Assembly: GCA_938091485.1 (NCBI GenBank)
Contig: CALKMV010000010.1
Location: forward strand, 1 to 64,000
Direction of reading: 5' to 3'
Source of the DNA: an uncultured Luminiphilus sp.
Lineage (GTDB): Bacteria; Pseudomonadota; Gammaproteobacteria; Pseudomonadales; Halieaceae
DNA: 64,000 nt
The number at the start of each line of letters is the position of its first letter. Positions within the stretch are counted from its first letter, which is position 1. The notes beneath the pieces are model-generated. The model made no database searches. It saw only the letters and a list, made by a program, of their open reading frames with translations, and was not told the origin of the DNA. The position numbers and the translations under genes are program-made. This document shows, one piece after another, positions 7,824 through 17,742 of the stretch.

Positions 7824-9605
7824 ATGAGAGTTATCGCCACGCTCTTTCTGAGCTTTTTCTGCTTCGCCTGTAGCGCGCCGACGCCAGAAGAATCACTGGT
7901 CAGCCTCGCCGTAGCCACGACAAGCGGGGTGGTATCTGCCGAGGCCGGCCCAGAAGGTTCGACAATCTTCCGTGACATTCCCTTTGCGAAACCGCCACTG
8001 GGTGATGGACGTTGGGCCGCGCCGGTCGCTCTAGAAACACCGGATCGCACAATTAGCCCGAAAACCAAGCCAGTGATGTGCCCGCAACCGCAGAGCATGG
8101 CCTCGGGTGGTGCGGAGGGCGACTACATTGGATCCGAGGATTGCCTATATCTGGATATCTACACACCTGACATCTCAAAGGTTGGGGGGCTGCCCGTCAT
8201 GCTGTGGATCCATGGGGGTAGTAATGTTACTGGGCATAAAGGCACTTACGATTTCTCTCGATTCGCTGCGAGAGAGGGGGTGGTGGTGGTGGTCATCAAT
8301 TACCGCCTTGGGCCTTTCGGATGGTTTGTGCACCCGGCCCTGAATGGCGCTGATCTGAAGACATCACCGCTAGCCAACTTCGGCACACTGGATATGGTGG
8401 AGGCGCTTCGCTGGACCCAGCGCAATATCGCTCTGTTTGGCGGAAATCAGAATAACGTTACGATTTTTGGTGAAAGCGCAGGGGGGCGAAACGTCTTCAG
8501 CCTGCTGGCCTCGCCAGTTACGGAGGGTCTGTTTCATCGTGCTATCGCGCAGTCTGGTCACGTGCGCAGCCTGACGGCAGCCGAGGCACACAATGCCGAA
8601 CGCGAGTTCCCGATGGTGGACCGGGGAAGTTGGGAGGTGGTGCGTGCCTTGGGCTTGAGTAACGCGTCGGTCGATGCGAGCACGTTGCGTTCCGTGCCTG
8701 CGATTGATTTGTTGGCTGCTTACTTCGAGTTGGATGAGGACCACATTCAGCCCGCAGTGATTCGCGACGGCGTGGTGGTCCCTGAAGAAGGTGTTTTGAC
8801 GGCTTTGGCAGACCCTCGTTATGCCAAAAATGTTCCTGTGATGGCGGGAACGACCCGGGATGAAGTGACGTTATGGCTCGGGTTAAGCCGTTACTTCGTC
8901 GACGTCAGCTATCCGCTCACCAAAGCCTTACCCGCGAAGCTTCGCATCAAAGATCCGACACTCTATGATTTTTGGGTGGACATGCGTTCACGAGGTTGGA
9001 AGTTGGGTGCCGTTGATGATCCCCTGTCGGGGATGAGTGAGGCGGGCTACACCGATTTGTATGCCTATCGATATGACTGGGACGAGCAGCCGGACAATTA
9101 CTTTGTGCCATTCTCCAAGATCCTCGGCGCCGCTCATGCCAGTGAAATTGCCTTCATCATGGGCGCGCCCATGTACGGTGATATTGGTAATTACATGTAC
9201 CCGGATACAGACTCGGCGGCGGAAATGACTGAGATCATGATGACCGCTTGGAGTGCATTTGCTAACGAGGGGGTACCTCGCCTGCCAGATGGCAGAGATT
9301 GGCCTCGTTATGAACCGGAGTCGCCCGCTTTCATGCGGCTCGACGTCGGGGAGCAGTTGGGCCTGAGTGACGACGTGCTCACGCGCAATGAATTACTGGA
9401 AAGGGTGGCTGCCAGCGACACGGTGTCTGAGTTGGAGCGATGCCTGCTGGTGTGGGAGCTACTGACCGCGGTGGGGGTGCCCAGCTATGACGCCTACCAG
9501 GTGTGGGATGGCGGCCGTTGCGCCGATGTCGACGCACCCAAGGAAAAGCGACGTATTCGCGAGGCGCTTGAAGCGGAATATGGCAGCGTTTATTTCTCTG
9601 GATAA
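7824..9605 (+). CDS. type-B carboxylesterase family protein, probable secreted lipoprotein
   Basis: Start at MRVIATLFLSFFCFACSAP (signal/lipobox-like); SEDCLYLDIYTP, GESAGG nucleophile elbow, downstream acidic and His residues. Confidence 0.88.
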   Translation: MRVIATLFLSFFCFACSAPTPEESLVSLAVATTSGVVSAEAGPEGSTIFRDIPFAKPPLGDGRWAAPVALETPDRTISPKTKPVMCPQPQSMASGGAEGDYIGSEDCLYLDIYTPDISKVGGLPVMLWIHGGSNVTGHKGTYDFSRFAAREGVVVVVINYRLGPFGWFVHPALNGADLKTSPLANFGTLDMVEALRWTQRNIALFGGNQNNVTIFGESAGGRNVFSLLASPVTEGLFHRAIAQSGHVRSLTAAEAHNAEREFPMVDRGSWEVVRALGLSNASVDASTLRSVPAIDLLAAYFELDEDHIQPAVIRDGVVVPEEGVLTALADPRYAKNVPVMAGTTRDEVTLWLGLSRYFVDVSYPLTKALPAKLRIKDPTLYDFWVDMRSRGWKLGAVDDPLSGMSEAGYTDLYAYRYDWDEQPDNYFVPFSKILGAAHASEIAFIMGAPMYGDIGNYMYPDTDSAAEMTEIMMTAWSAFANEGVPRLPDGRDWPRYEPESPAFMRLDVGEQLGLSDDVLTRNELLERVAASDTVSELERCLLVWELLTAVGVPSYDAYQVWDGGRCADVDAPKEKRRIREALEAEYGSVYFSG

Positions 9606-9635
9606 ACAGGTCCTGCCCACCCTGAGACAGGTCTA

Positions 9636-10247
9636 ATGAGTCGGGTGATTGCGATCGCTGGCGGTTCGGGAAGCGGTAAGTCGACGCTTTCCGCTGAGTT
9701 ATCTAAATCCATTGGTGATGATCGACTGGCGTTGTTGCCCATCGATGCTTATTACCATGACCTGGCTCACTTGGCGCTTGAGGAGCGTGAGGCGGTCAAT
9801 TTTGATCACCCTGACGCGATGGATTTGGATTTATTTGCGGCACATATTGGCGCGCTGCGCTCAGGGTGCGCGGTCGAGTGTCCGACCTACGATTTCACAA
9901 CACACTGCCGACAGCCTCACACCATCACTATCGCGCCGAGAGGGGATATTCTCGTAGAAGGTATATTGGTGGCATCCCGTGCTGACCTCAGAGCGTCGTT
10001 CGATATCTTAATCTTCGTTGCGACTGATACCGAGTTACGGCGCCGCCGGCGGGTGCACCGTGATCAACATGAGCGGGGCCGCGATCCGGCGTCGATTGAG
10101 CGCTTCTGGACTCGCGCCGAAGCGACTTTTAAAGAGTGGGGCGCATTGGCCGAGGAGACCGCGGATCTGGTTGTGGACGGTGGTCAGGATATTTCCATCA
10201 CGACTCAGGTGGTGGTTGATTATCTGAATCACAGGTCTAATAACTAA
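9636..10247 (+). CDS. uridine kinase-like P-loop kinase
   Basis: 203 aa; [11 protein letters not shown] Walker A, DAYYHDL, NFDHPDAMD, ILVEGIL motifs. Confidence 0.85.
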   Translation: MSRVIAIAGGSGSGKSTLSAELSKSIGDDRLALLPIDAYYHDLAHLALEEREAVNFDHPDAMDLDLFAAHIGALRSGCAVECPTYDFTTHCRQPHTITIAPRGDILVEGILVASRADLRASFDILIFVATDTELRRRRRVHRDQHERGRDPASIERFWTRAEATFKEWGALAEETADLVVDGGQDISITTQVVVDYLNHRSNN

Positions 10248-10301
10248 GCTCGAACGGTCATCGCTGACCATTCAGGGGAGCGGGATTTGCAAGCGTTTCC
10301 A

Positions 10302-10577
10302 TTACTGTTCCCGCTGTTTCGCTACCCACTCGAAATGTCTTGCTAGCGTTTCGTCACCTATCAATGCTGCAAGTGTGTTCAATTGACGCGCGAGTGTCAT
10401 TTCGTCGTATTCGCGGTGAATGCCATGGTGACAAAGCTGGCAGACGTGGACGCCCTGCTGAAGTTCAGCTTTTTTAAAGTGTCGCTTGAAATGCGCCCTG
10501 CGGTGGACTTTCTTGGGAATCAGGTGGTGAAAGGTGAGGGCGACCCTGCGATGACAGCAAGCGCAGGGTTCCTGCAT
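10302..10577 (-). CDS. small HNH endonuclease-like protein
   Basis: 91 aa; CACCHRRVALTFHHLIPKKVH ... CQLCHHGIH pattern (CxxC, HH, CxxCH). Confidence 0.7.
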   Translation of the reverse strand: MQEPCACCHRRVALTFHHLIPKKVHRRAHFKRHFKKAELQQGVHVCQLCHHGIHREYDEMTLARQLNTLAALIGDETLARHFEWVAKQREQ

Positions 10578-10585
10578 GAATCTGC

Positions 10586-11137
10586 TCAGCTATTTGCTAA
10601 GGGCAGCGCCGCTTCAATTGCCGCGCGCATCTCTTCACTATCGGGTTTCACGCCACTGGAAAAGTGTTCCACGACCTCGCCGGCTGGTGAGACCAGATAC
10701 TTGTTGAAGTTCCAGCGCGGGTAGCCTGCAGCTTCTCCCAGCCCGCGGAAGACGGGGTTAGCGTCCGAGCCGCGAACTGCTGATGTGGCAATCACGGGGA
10801 AGGTCACGTCGTACTTTTCAAAGCAGACCTCCGCGGCGTCTCCTTCGTCGTTATCTTCCTGAAAAAAATCGTCGCTTGAGAATCCCAAGACCACCAGCCC
10901 GTTGCTTTCGTATGTTTGGTGAACCTTTTCCAAGCTTTCAAATTGCGAAGTGTAACCGCAGTAACTGGCGGTATTGACGATCAATAGTGTTTTGCCCTCG
11001 TAGGCTTCACAGAACTGGACAGTCTCGGTAGACGCCAGCTTGCGCATAGAGTGGTTGAGAAAATCCGGACAAGAGGCGAACACCGCTTGGTTATAGAGCG
11101 CCGATAGCGCGGATATGGTCAGTACAAGGTACTTCAT
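10586..11137 (-). CDS. glutathione peroxidase family protein with N-terminal signal peptide
   Basis: 183 aa; NTASYCGYTSQFESLE, KYDVTFPV, RWNFNKYLVSPAGEVVEHFSSG; hydrophobic N-terminus. Confidence 0.9.
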   Translation of the reverse strand: MKYLVLTISALSALYNQAVFASCPDFLNHSMRKLASTETVQFCEAYEGKTLLIVNTASYCGYTSQFESLEKVHQTYESNGLVVLGFSSDDFFQEDNDEGDAAEVCFEKYDVTFPVIATSAVRGSDANPVFRGLGEAAGYPRWNFNKYLVSPAGEVVEHFSSGVKPDSEEMRAAIEAALPLANS

Positions 11138-11275
11138 AAGGCTTTATTCCTGCGATTGTGGGCTATATACGTGCTGCCCTGAACGCCAGATGCCTGTTTT
11201 GTAATGTCCTGCTGGTGACGGCATGGTGATGACGGTGCGCATATGCGACTCATTCACGTGTCTATTTGATTTAAT

Positions 11276-11318
11276 AAGCGCCGCTAACAGTGAGAGGCTT
11301 CTAGCCCCGTTAGCGCTT
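11276..11318. other. inverted repeat / composite hairpin overlapping the hydrolase stop codon
   Basis: AAGCG-ccg-CTAAC ... GGCTtctAGCC ... GTTAGCGCTT; no long T-run. Confidence 0.5.
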
Positions 11319-12269
11319 GGAGGTCGGCGTGCGGTCCACCACAGAGCTGACGAAGGCAGATACGGTTTTTCGGGTCCAGCCAGGTCGGCAGGGGTGAGCG
11401 GCGACATGAGTGCCCCATTCTTCTTTGCCATCGAGGCAGCTCTCTTCCACCGAAATCGGGGGCACCCGGGCCAAGATGACGTGCGGGTTGGTGCTGGCGA
11501 GCTCACTGGCAAACGGTGAACGCGTTACCGGGTCGTCCCAGTCCTGCATCAGCAGTATGGGTAAATCCAGAGTCTTGGCCATCGCCAGCGGGCTTGTTTC
11601 ACCGTGTGGCAGGCTGTATCGCTGTATTGTCGCTCGTGCAGCAAGGGCGAACAGTGGTGCGGGAATGCCCGTTCCTATCTCGCCTCCCTCCATCATGCTG
11701 TCCAGTACATCGAGTAACGGGTCGAGCAAGACCAGCGCATCGGCTTTGAGTCCATTCATCATTGCATGGATTACTGTGCTGCCACCCATCGAAGCGCCCA
11801 GCAGAATTCTCGGATGGTCAGTGGGATGATGTGTATCCAGCCATTGAGCGCTGGCAACCACGTCTGGCCATTCAGCGAGGCCCATTCGCAACGTCCCGTC
11901 TGTCACCGGCGAGTTGCCATGATTGCGGATGTCCATCGTCACAACCGATATGTTCAGTTCGTGTAGCGTTCGATAAAAATCCAGTGATCCGATGTATTGT
12001 GATATCCGATTGGAACCAGCGCCGTGCACAAAAATCAGGTCGGCGATCGGCTCAGAGGCGGGGATCCACCAGCCTTCCAGCAACAGATCGTCGCTGGGTA
12101 TTTTTATATTCTGATAGTGAAGGCCGCGGCTGGCGGGTGTCATATCGACCGGGTAGGGCGTAGTGGAAATCATATATGGGGGCGCCCAAAAAATGGAGAG
12201 CAGTACCCACACGGTGAACACACTAGTGATGGCCCAAAGAGCGCTTTTTGTCAGGCGATTCAACGTCAT
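11310..12269 (-). CDS. alpha/beta hydrolase, membrane-anchored
   Basis: 319 aa; N-terminal TM, FVHGAGSN, nucleophile elbow GASMGGS. Confidence 0.88.
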   Translation of the reverse strand: MTLNRLTKSALWAITSVFTVWVLLSIFWAPPYMISTTPYPVDMTPASRGLHYQNIKIPSDDLLLEGWWIPASEPIADLIFVHGAGSNRISQYIGSLDFYRTLHELNISVVTMDIRNHGNSPVTDGTLRMGLAEWPDVVASAQWLDTHHPTDHPRILLGASMGGSTVIHAMMNGLKADALVLLDPLLDVLDSMMEGGEIGTGIPAPLFALAARATIQRYSLPHGETSPLAMAKTLDLPILLMQDWDDPVTRSPFASELASTNPHVILARVPPISVEESCLDGKEEWGTHVAAHPCRPGWTRKTVSAFVSSVVDRTPTSKR

Positions 12270-12275
12270 GTCACA

Positions 12276-13142
12276 TCAGGCAGATAGCAGGCGTCTCAGC
12301 CAACTGTCTTGATGACGCTCCTGTTCTCTCAGTAGCAAAAGGGCTGCGATCTCCTTTTCAATCGCTGTGGCGAACTGACGCCTTAAAGAGGTCAGTTTTT
12401 GCGCTGACAGTGCTTTGCCCGTGTATTGCTCGAGGTCAATCGGCGTCCCGATGGCGAAATAGGTGGATTTAGGTTTGGGTAAGGGGCCGCCCAGCATGCC
12501 CGCAGGGACGGGCGGCACCAGATCAGGACGGAGATCTCTCGGTAATAAGCCGGTTTTCACGAGCATTCTCACGGGTGCGGAGTGAAAAAGCGCCTGTGAG
12601 GACATGGCATGATCGTAGTACTCATCGGGCCCCACCGACGCGACAGGCACCACCGTGTAGCCCGCTTTGGCCGCCAATCTGACGAACCCGTATCGCTGCT
12701 TCCATTGCAATTGATAGCGTGCCTCAGGGGGCTTCACAGATTCATAGGCGCCGCCCGGATACAGGAGGAGATCGTCGCCGCGCGCCATCAACCGCTCGAC
12801 GATGGGCGCCTGACCTGACACACCTCCCATTGAGTGGGCGATGGCGGCGTATCGGGCGTTAGCAAACAGTGTCTTGTCCCCGAGGGCTTTCACATAGCGG
12901 CCGTGGTCGTAATACAGGTACAGATGGAACAGTGCAGCATCTACGGCCATAAAGGCGTGATTGCCGATAAACAATGCCGGCTTTGCTGGCAGATTTTCAA
13001 GACCAACGAACTTCGGCTTAAACCAGGCGCGTGCTAATCCTGCCGCCAGAGCGACCTGAGGGGCCGTGGGCATGCCATAGCGGGAGACGTACTCCACGTA
13101 GGCGTCCGGATCTGATTTTGGGCAAGGAGCTCGCTGTGCCAT
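12276..13142 (-). CDS. lysophospholipid acyltransferase (PlsC-like) family protein
   Basis: 288 aa; FIGNHAFMAVDA (NHxxxxD), LLYPGGAYES motif. Confidence 0.87.
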   Translation of the reverse strand: MAQRAPCPKSDPDAYVEYVSRYGMPTAPQVALAAGLARAWFKPKFVGLENLPAKPALFIGNHAFMAVDAALFHLYLYYDHGRYVKALGDKTLFANARYAAIAHSMGGVSGQAPIVERLMARGDDLLLYPGGAYESVKPPEARYQLQWKQRYGFVRLAAKAGYTVVPVASVGPDEYYDHAMSSQALFHSAPVRMLVKTGLLPRDLRPDLVPPVPAGMLGGPLPKPKSTYFAIGTPIDLEQYTGKALSAQKLTSLRRQFATAIEKEIAALLLLREQERHQDSWLRRLLSA

Positions 13143-13210
13143 GATTTACACTCGGTCAGGCTTCCGAGCTTAGCAAAACTTCCTCTATATTTTAGCGGCA
13201 CTATTGCGCG

Positions 13211-14128
13211 ATGGCGTGGCGCCCAAAACCTGCGATTTTTATGACACAAAACACTTTCAAGCACTGGGCTTTGCTCGGGTATCTGGTTCTCGTCTGGGGT
13301 TTTGCGTTCGCATTGATCGCAGTGGCGCTGGAGTCCTTTCACCCGCTATTCATTGTTTGGTGTCGATTGTGGATGGGCGCGCTGGTCGTGTGGTGCGTGT
13401 GGCGCTGGCGGGGGCGGCGATGGAGCCTGGGCCGGGAATGGTGGCCTAGGCTCACACTGTTAAGTCTGACAGGCAATATCATTCCGTTCTCACTGATTGC
13501 CTGGGCGGAGCTGTCAGTCCCGTCAGCTGAGGTGGGCATACTCATGGCCCTGATGCCCATCGCTACTTTGCTTCTCGCCCATTGGTTGCTGGATCACGAG
13601 CCGCTCACTTGGCGACGGTTCGCCGGTGTGGTGGTGGGATTTGCCGGAGTTGGACTGTTGGTGGGCGACGACTTACTGTCTGCAGGCGCCAGCGGTCATT
13701 GGCCGGGTCAGGCCGCGGCATTGCTGGCAACGGTCAGCTACGCATTCAATGGTGTCTATGCAAAGCGGCTCCCGGCTCAGGATCCCGTGGCGCTGTCCGT
13801 AGGTACCCTCGTGATTGGCAGCCTGTTATTGGTAGTACCTGCGCTTTGGGCTCAGCTCGCGGGACCCGGTTTGGCTGTAACGGCTGAGGCGACGGTTGTG
13901 CTGGTGGTGTTGGGCGTGATGTCGACTGGCGCCGCCACCTGGTGCTATTTCGTCGTAGTGACGGAAAGAGGCCCTGGTTTTTTATCGACCATTAATTATT
14001 TGATTCCCGCAGTCGCCTTTGCGGCTGGCACGCTGTTCTTGGCCGAACCCTGGGGCTGGGAGCATGTGATCGCGCTGGCAATGATTCTGGTTGGTGTGGG
14101 CCTGATACAGGTTAGGCGGTCGGAGTAA
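13211..14128 (+). CDS. EamA/DMT family transporter
   Basis: 305 aa; about 10 hydrophobic segments in two EamA repeats. Start may be the internal ATG at 13241 (MTQNTFKHW). Confidence 0.88.
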   Translation: MAWRPKPAIFMTQNTFKHWALLGYLVLVWGFAFALIAVALESFHPLFIVWCRLWMGALVVWCVWRWRGRRWSLGREWWPRLTLLSLTGNIIPFSLIAWAELSVPSAEVGILMALMPIATLLLAHWLLDHEPLTWRRFAGVVVGFAGVGLLVGDDLLSAGASGHWPGQAAALLATVSYAFNGVYAKRLPAQDPVALSVGTLVIGSLLLVVPALWAQLAGPGLAVTAEATVVLVVLGVMSTGAATWCYFVVVTERGPGFLSTINYLIPAVAFAAGTLFLAEPWGWEHVIALAMILVGVGLIQVRRSE

Positions 14129-14131
14129 TAT

Positions 14132-14983
14132 CTAGAGCTGAAACCGCTTTCGGAGAAAGCGCGCCACGCCGTCCTCGTCGTGGTGCCCGATGACTTCGTC
14201 TGCGGCGTCAAGAATCATGGGGTCAGCATTCGCTGGAGCGTAGCACTCGGTGGCGCATTCAAACATACTCAAATCGTTGTCCCCGTCACCAAAAGCAATC
14301 ACGTGGTCAATCTCCAGCTCTTTTCGCAGATGGTTGATCCCGTTGCCTTTGCTGCCGAGGCTGTGGTGAATATCGATCCAGTGGAGGGCCGGCGCTTTGG
14401 TCGCACGCTCGCCCATTTCCCGTTCGTGAATCGCAATGCCAGAGTAGGCGACGAGGTGGGGCTCCTCGGCGATGCTTGCGCTGACTCGTTTGACTGCTTC
14501 GGCGCTGCCCAGAGAGAACACATTAATGACGCTGATTTCGTCGGGCATCGCTGTCAGGGGCGCCAGTGGCAGCTGTCGTTCTGCTTCAAACAGGTCGGCT
14601 AGCTTGTGTTCGCTCTGGCTCTTCAGTGGCCCGTGGTAAAGGGCATGACGCTGCCCGGGCTGTAGCGAGAAAACGAATGGCGTGAGGTCATTGAGGGTAA
14701 AGGCTGCCAGTACATGCCATACCTCCTCACGGGTCAGTAAATGGTGGTGACTGTATCGGGCCTCTTCCGGTGACCAGATGATTGCGCCATTTTTGAGAAT
14801 CAACGGTAGGGTGAAGTGATGATCCTTGATTGGCGCAGTGGCGGCCTGCAATGTCCGCCCCGTCGCGACGGTATAGGGGATATTACGGGACCGCATTCTG
14901 GCGAGCGTCTCGCCGGTGTAGGTGGATATCTTCGAGCCCTTATTCAGCAGGGTACCATCGAGATCAAAAACGACCAGTGCCAT
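14132..14983 (-). CDS. HAD-superfamily Cof-type hydrolase
   Basis: 283 aa; VFDLDGTLLNKG, VATGR, IAFGDGDNDLSMF. Confidence 0.92.
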   Translation of the reverse strand: MALVVFDLDGTLLNKGSKISTYTGETLARMRSRNIPYTVATGRTLQAATAPIKDHHFTLPLILKNGAIIWSPEEARYSHHHLLTREEVWHVLAAFTLNDLTPFVFSLQPGQRHALYHGPLKSQSEHKLADLFEAERQLPLAPLTAMPDEISVINVFSLGSAEAVKRVSASIAEEPHLVAYSGIAIHEREMGERATKAPALHWIDIHHSLGSKGNGINHLRKELEIDHVIAFGDGDNDLSMFECATECYAPANADPMILDAADEVIGHHDEDGVARFLRKRFQL

Positions 14984-15032
14984 CCGTTAGAAACCGGCGC
15001 GGCAGGATGTCACATCTCGACTTGTCATGCTC

Positions 15033-15629
15033 TCAATGCTCTGTGAGTACGAGATCGGCTGTCAGTGACTCACGTATGACAGCGGGAATCTCGTAGCGAT
15101 CAATGGGATAGCTAGGATGGTCAATGCCCGCGTACAGGGTGGCCCCGTCTTTCAGCGCATTGATCTGCTCGGGCATCACCTCAAAGCGAAGGAAGTGCAC
15201 CGATGCGGTTTTGTCTGCCGTGGTGCGATCAAGGTCTTCATCAGCGATTGGAACGATGCGGTCGAGATCGCCTACCTGGAGCCATATCCGGTCTTCGATG
15301 CCAATCATCTCGCCTAAACGCACAGCGCGTTGCGCAGGGTCAGGAATTTCAATCATAAAAGTGGCTTTCCAGTTGTGGCCGTCTGGAATGAGCGGGTTGT
15401 AGGCACTGAGCTCTTCTTCGATACCTTCGGCTTCAAAGACCCTCTCGATGCGGAGCATCTCCTGAATCTGGTAGCGAATAGTGGTCGCATCTTCAAAATA
15501 AAGACGGGCATGCTCGCCAAGCGCCAGCTGTCGGTTTTTCTTGTGAGCCATAACCTCAGCTCGAAAGTCAGAGCGCTTAGCGGCGTACTCCTCAAGGCTC
15601 CACAAGTCATCACGCGTTAGATGTGTCAT
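15033..15629 (-). CDS. DUF3501 family protein
   Basis: 198 aa; LEEYAAKRSDFRAEVMAHKKNRQLALGEHARLYFEDATTIRYQIQEMLR, and position next to HdrD-like and rubrerythrin genes. Confidence 0.85.
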   Translation of the reverse strand: MTHLTRDDLWSLEEYAAKRSDFRAEVMAHKKNRQLALGEHARLYFEDATTIRYQIQEMLRIERVFEAEGIEEELSAYNPLIPDGHNWKATFMIEIPDPAQRAVRLGEMIGIEDRIWLQVGDLDRIVPIADEDLDRTTADKTASVHFLRFEVMPEQINALKDGATLYAGIDHPSYPIDRYEIPAVIRESLTADLVLTEH

Positions 15630-15678
15630 GTTCGTTCCCTCGAATGTGTATTAAATCAATTACTCTCAGTTTAGAGGA

Positions 15679-17001
15679 TTACAGGCCATAGGCCTCGCGC
15701 AGCAGTGTCATCGGGTGCTCCGCTTTGTCCACTTTTTCTGAGAGATGAGCAATGTGCTCGCCCGCCATAGGGCAGTCGCTGATGAACCTGTCAGGCGCCT
15801 GTTCATCGACCTTGCGGACGGTGGGTCGTGCAATCTTCACCGATTTGTCCCGGGTTTCTTTTTTGACGGCGTAGGTGCCGTCATGACCTGAGCATCGCTC
15901 ATAGGCGGTGACGTCGCTTTCGTTGACTAGGTTCAGTACGTCCCTCGTTTTCAGGCCAATGTTCTGCACGCGCTGGTGACAGGCCACCTGGTACGCCACG
16001 CTGCCTAATGCTGATGTGAAATCGGTTTTGAGCGCATCCCCTTTGTGTCGCGCCCATAGGTACTCAAATGGGTCGTAGAAGGCCTTCTGCACTTTGATGA
16101 CATCCGGGTCATCCGGATACATCAATGGCAGTTCCTGTTTGTACATCAGCACGCAGGAGGGGATAGGCGCAGTGAGATCGTAGCCCTCATCAACCAGCTT
16201 GGCTAAGACGGGTATGTTGGCTTGCTTCAGTGCGTCTACGCTATCCAGATCTCCAAGCTCCAACTTCGGCATGCCGCAACACTGCTCCTTGGGTACGATA
16301 TCGATGTGAATCCCGTTGTGTTGGAATACCTTGACAAAGTCTTCTCCGACTTCAGGGCTGTTGTAGTTGCCGTAGCAGGTGGCATAGAGCGCCACTTTGC
16401 CAGTGGTGTTGCCCACTGCTTTGGGCTCTTGGGGCTCGAGCAGGGGCTTGACCCGCTTGCGCAGTGTTTTGCTGTGTAGTTTTGGCAGCGGCGCCTCATG
16501 GTGAATATCCAGGCTGGCAGACAAAGCCTTTCTGAAGACGCCGCTATTGTTGAGGGCGTTCACCGTGACATCAATCAGCGGAATAGAGGCCGTGGACAGC
16601 AGCTTGTCCGTGCTCGTCAATGTGCGATCTCTTAGGGAGGCGCCCTGACCTCTGAACTTTTGTGCCTTCGCGCGCAGCATCAGATGGGGAAAGTCCACAT
16701 TGAACTCGTGCGGCGGCACATACGGGCACTTCGTCAAATAGCAGAGGTCACAGAGGTAGCACTGCTCGGCGACCTTGCCGAAGTCCGCTTTATCAACGCC
16801 GTCGACCTCCATCGTGTCCGACTCGTCAATCAAATCAAACAGTGTGGGAAAGGCGTCACACAGGCTCACGCAGCGGCGGCAGCCATGACAGACATCAAAC
16901 ACCCGCTCCAACTCTTCGTTGAGAGCGTCTTTGTCCCAAAAATTCTCGCTTCGCCAATCCAAAGGATGCCGAGTGGGTGCGTCAATACTGCCTTCTTTCA
17001 T
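15679..17001 (-). CDS. HdrD/GlpC-like Fe-S oxidoreductase (heterodisulfide reductase-related iron-sulfur cluster protein)
   Basis: CHGCRRCVSLCDAFP (CX2CX2CX3C), CYLCDLCYLTKCP, CCGMPKLE (CCG-type), GHDGTYAVKKE. Start chosen at MKEGSIDAPTR inside the longer track ORF (15679..17067). Confidence 0.88.
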   Translation of the reverse strand: MKEGSIDAPTRHPLDWRSENFWDKDALNEELERVFDVCHGCRRCVSLCDAFPTLFDLIDESDTMEVDGVDKADFGKVAEQCYLCDLCYLTKCPYVPPHEFNVDFPHLMLRAKAQKFRGQGASLRDRTLTSTDKLLSTASIPLIDVTVNALNNSGVFRKALSASLDIHHEAPLPKLHSKTLRKRVKPLLEPQEPKAVGNTTGKVALYATCYGNYNSPEVGEDFVKVFQHNGIHIDIVPKEQCCGMPKLELGDLDSVDALKQANIPVLAKLVDEGYDLTAPIPSCVLMYKQELPLMYPDDPDVIKVQKAFYDPFEYLWARHKGDALKTDFTSALGSVAYQVACHQRVQNIGLKTRDVLNLVNESDVTAYERCSGHDGTYAVKKETRDKSVKIARPTVRKVDEQAPDRFISDCPMAGEHIAHLSEKVDKAEHPMTLLREAYGL

Positions 17002-17093
17002 GACTTGTTGTGCTCTTGGTAGCTGAATACTGCCCGAGTTCGCTGCTGCCACACAGTGTTGCAGCAAACGGACTTGAGCGGAGATGGACAGTC

Positions 17094-17128
17094 GTCCGAA
17101 AAAAATAAGGGGAGCAAACTTGCTCCCC
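17094..17128 (-). terminator. intrinsic terminator downstream of rubrerythrin
   Basis: Minus-strand reading: GGGGAGCAAGTTTGCTCCCC followed by TTATTTTTTT. Confidence 0.85.
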
Positions 17129-17153
17129 CATTGTGCTTGAGCGAGAGCTCGAA

Positions 17154-17573
17154 TTAACCGTCGAGGTTGTCCAGCGCCTTCTGAAAACGATTGGCGTGGC
17201 TACGCTCAGCCTTAGCCAGCGTCTCGAACCAGTCAGCGATTTCGTCAAACCCTTCGTCTCGTGCGGCTTTTGCCATACCGGGATACATGTCGGTGTACTC
17301 GTGAGTCTCTCCGGCAATCGACGCCTCGAGATTCTTCTTGGTGTCACCCATGGGGAGGCCGGTTGCTGGATCGCCGACTTCTTCCAGATATTCCAGATGG
17401 CCGTGCGCATGCCCTGTTTCGCCTTCTGCTGTAGAGCGGAATACCGCGGCTACGTCGTTGTAACCCTCGACATCCGCCTTTGAGGCGAAGTAAAGATAAC
17501 GTCGATTTGCTTGCGATTCGCCAGCGAAAGCGTCCTTCAGGTTTTGCTCGGTAGCACTGCCTTTCAGTTCCAT
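17154..17573 (-). CDS. rubrerythrin family protein without a rubredoxin domain
   Basis: 139 aa; [20 protein letters not shown] and [14 protein letters not shown] diiron ligand motifs; no CxxC pair at the C-terminus. Confidence 0.93.
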   Translation of the reverse strand: MELKGSATEQNLKDAFAGESQANRRYLYFASKADVEGYNDVAAVFRSTAEGETGHAHGHLEYLEEVGDPATGLPMGDTKKNLEASIAGETHEYTDMYPGMAKAARDEGFDEIADWFETLAKAERSHANRFQKALDNLDG

Positions 17574-17742
17574 GACTTACTCCTTGTGTGTTCTTTATCG
17601 AATTACAGAGGCAGCCTGAAACGTCGCTGCCATCGGCGTCGAGGTAATATACCGAGGTTGCGCAATTTTGGCTTACTGGAAATATAAAAAAAATCGATCG
17701 AAAAAACCGATTATCATCCGGTTTGACCAGCGGCGCGGAGAT

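Noticed and set aside
10383-10724. 113-aa plus-strand ORF spanning the HNH and glutathione peroxidase genes
   Set aside because: Antisense to two motif-supported genes and without its own motif.
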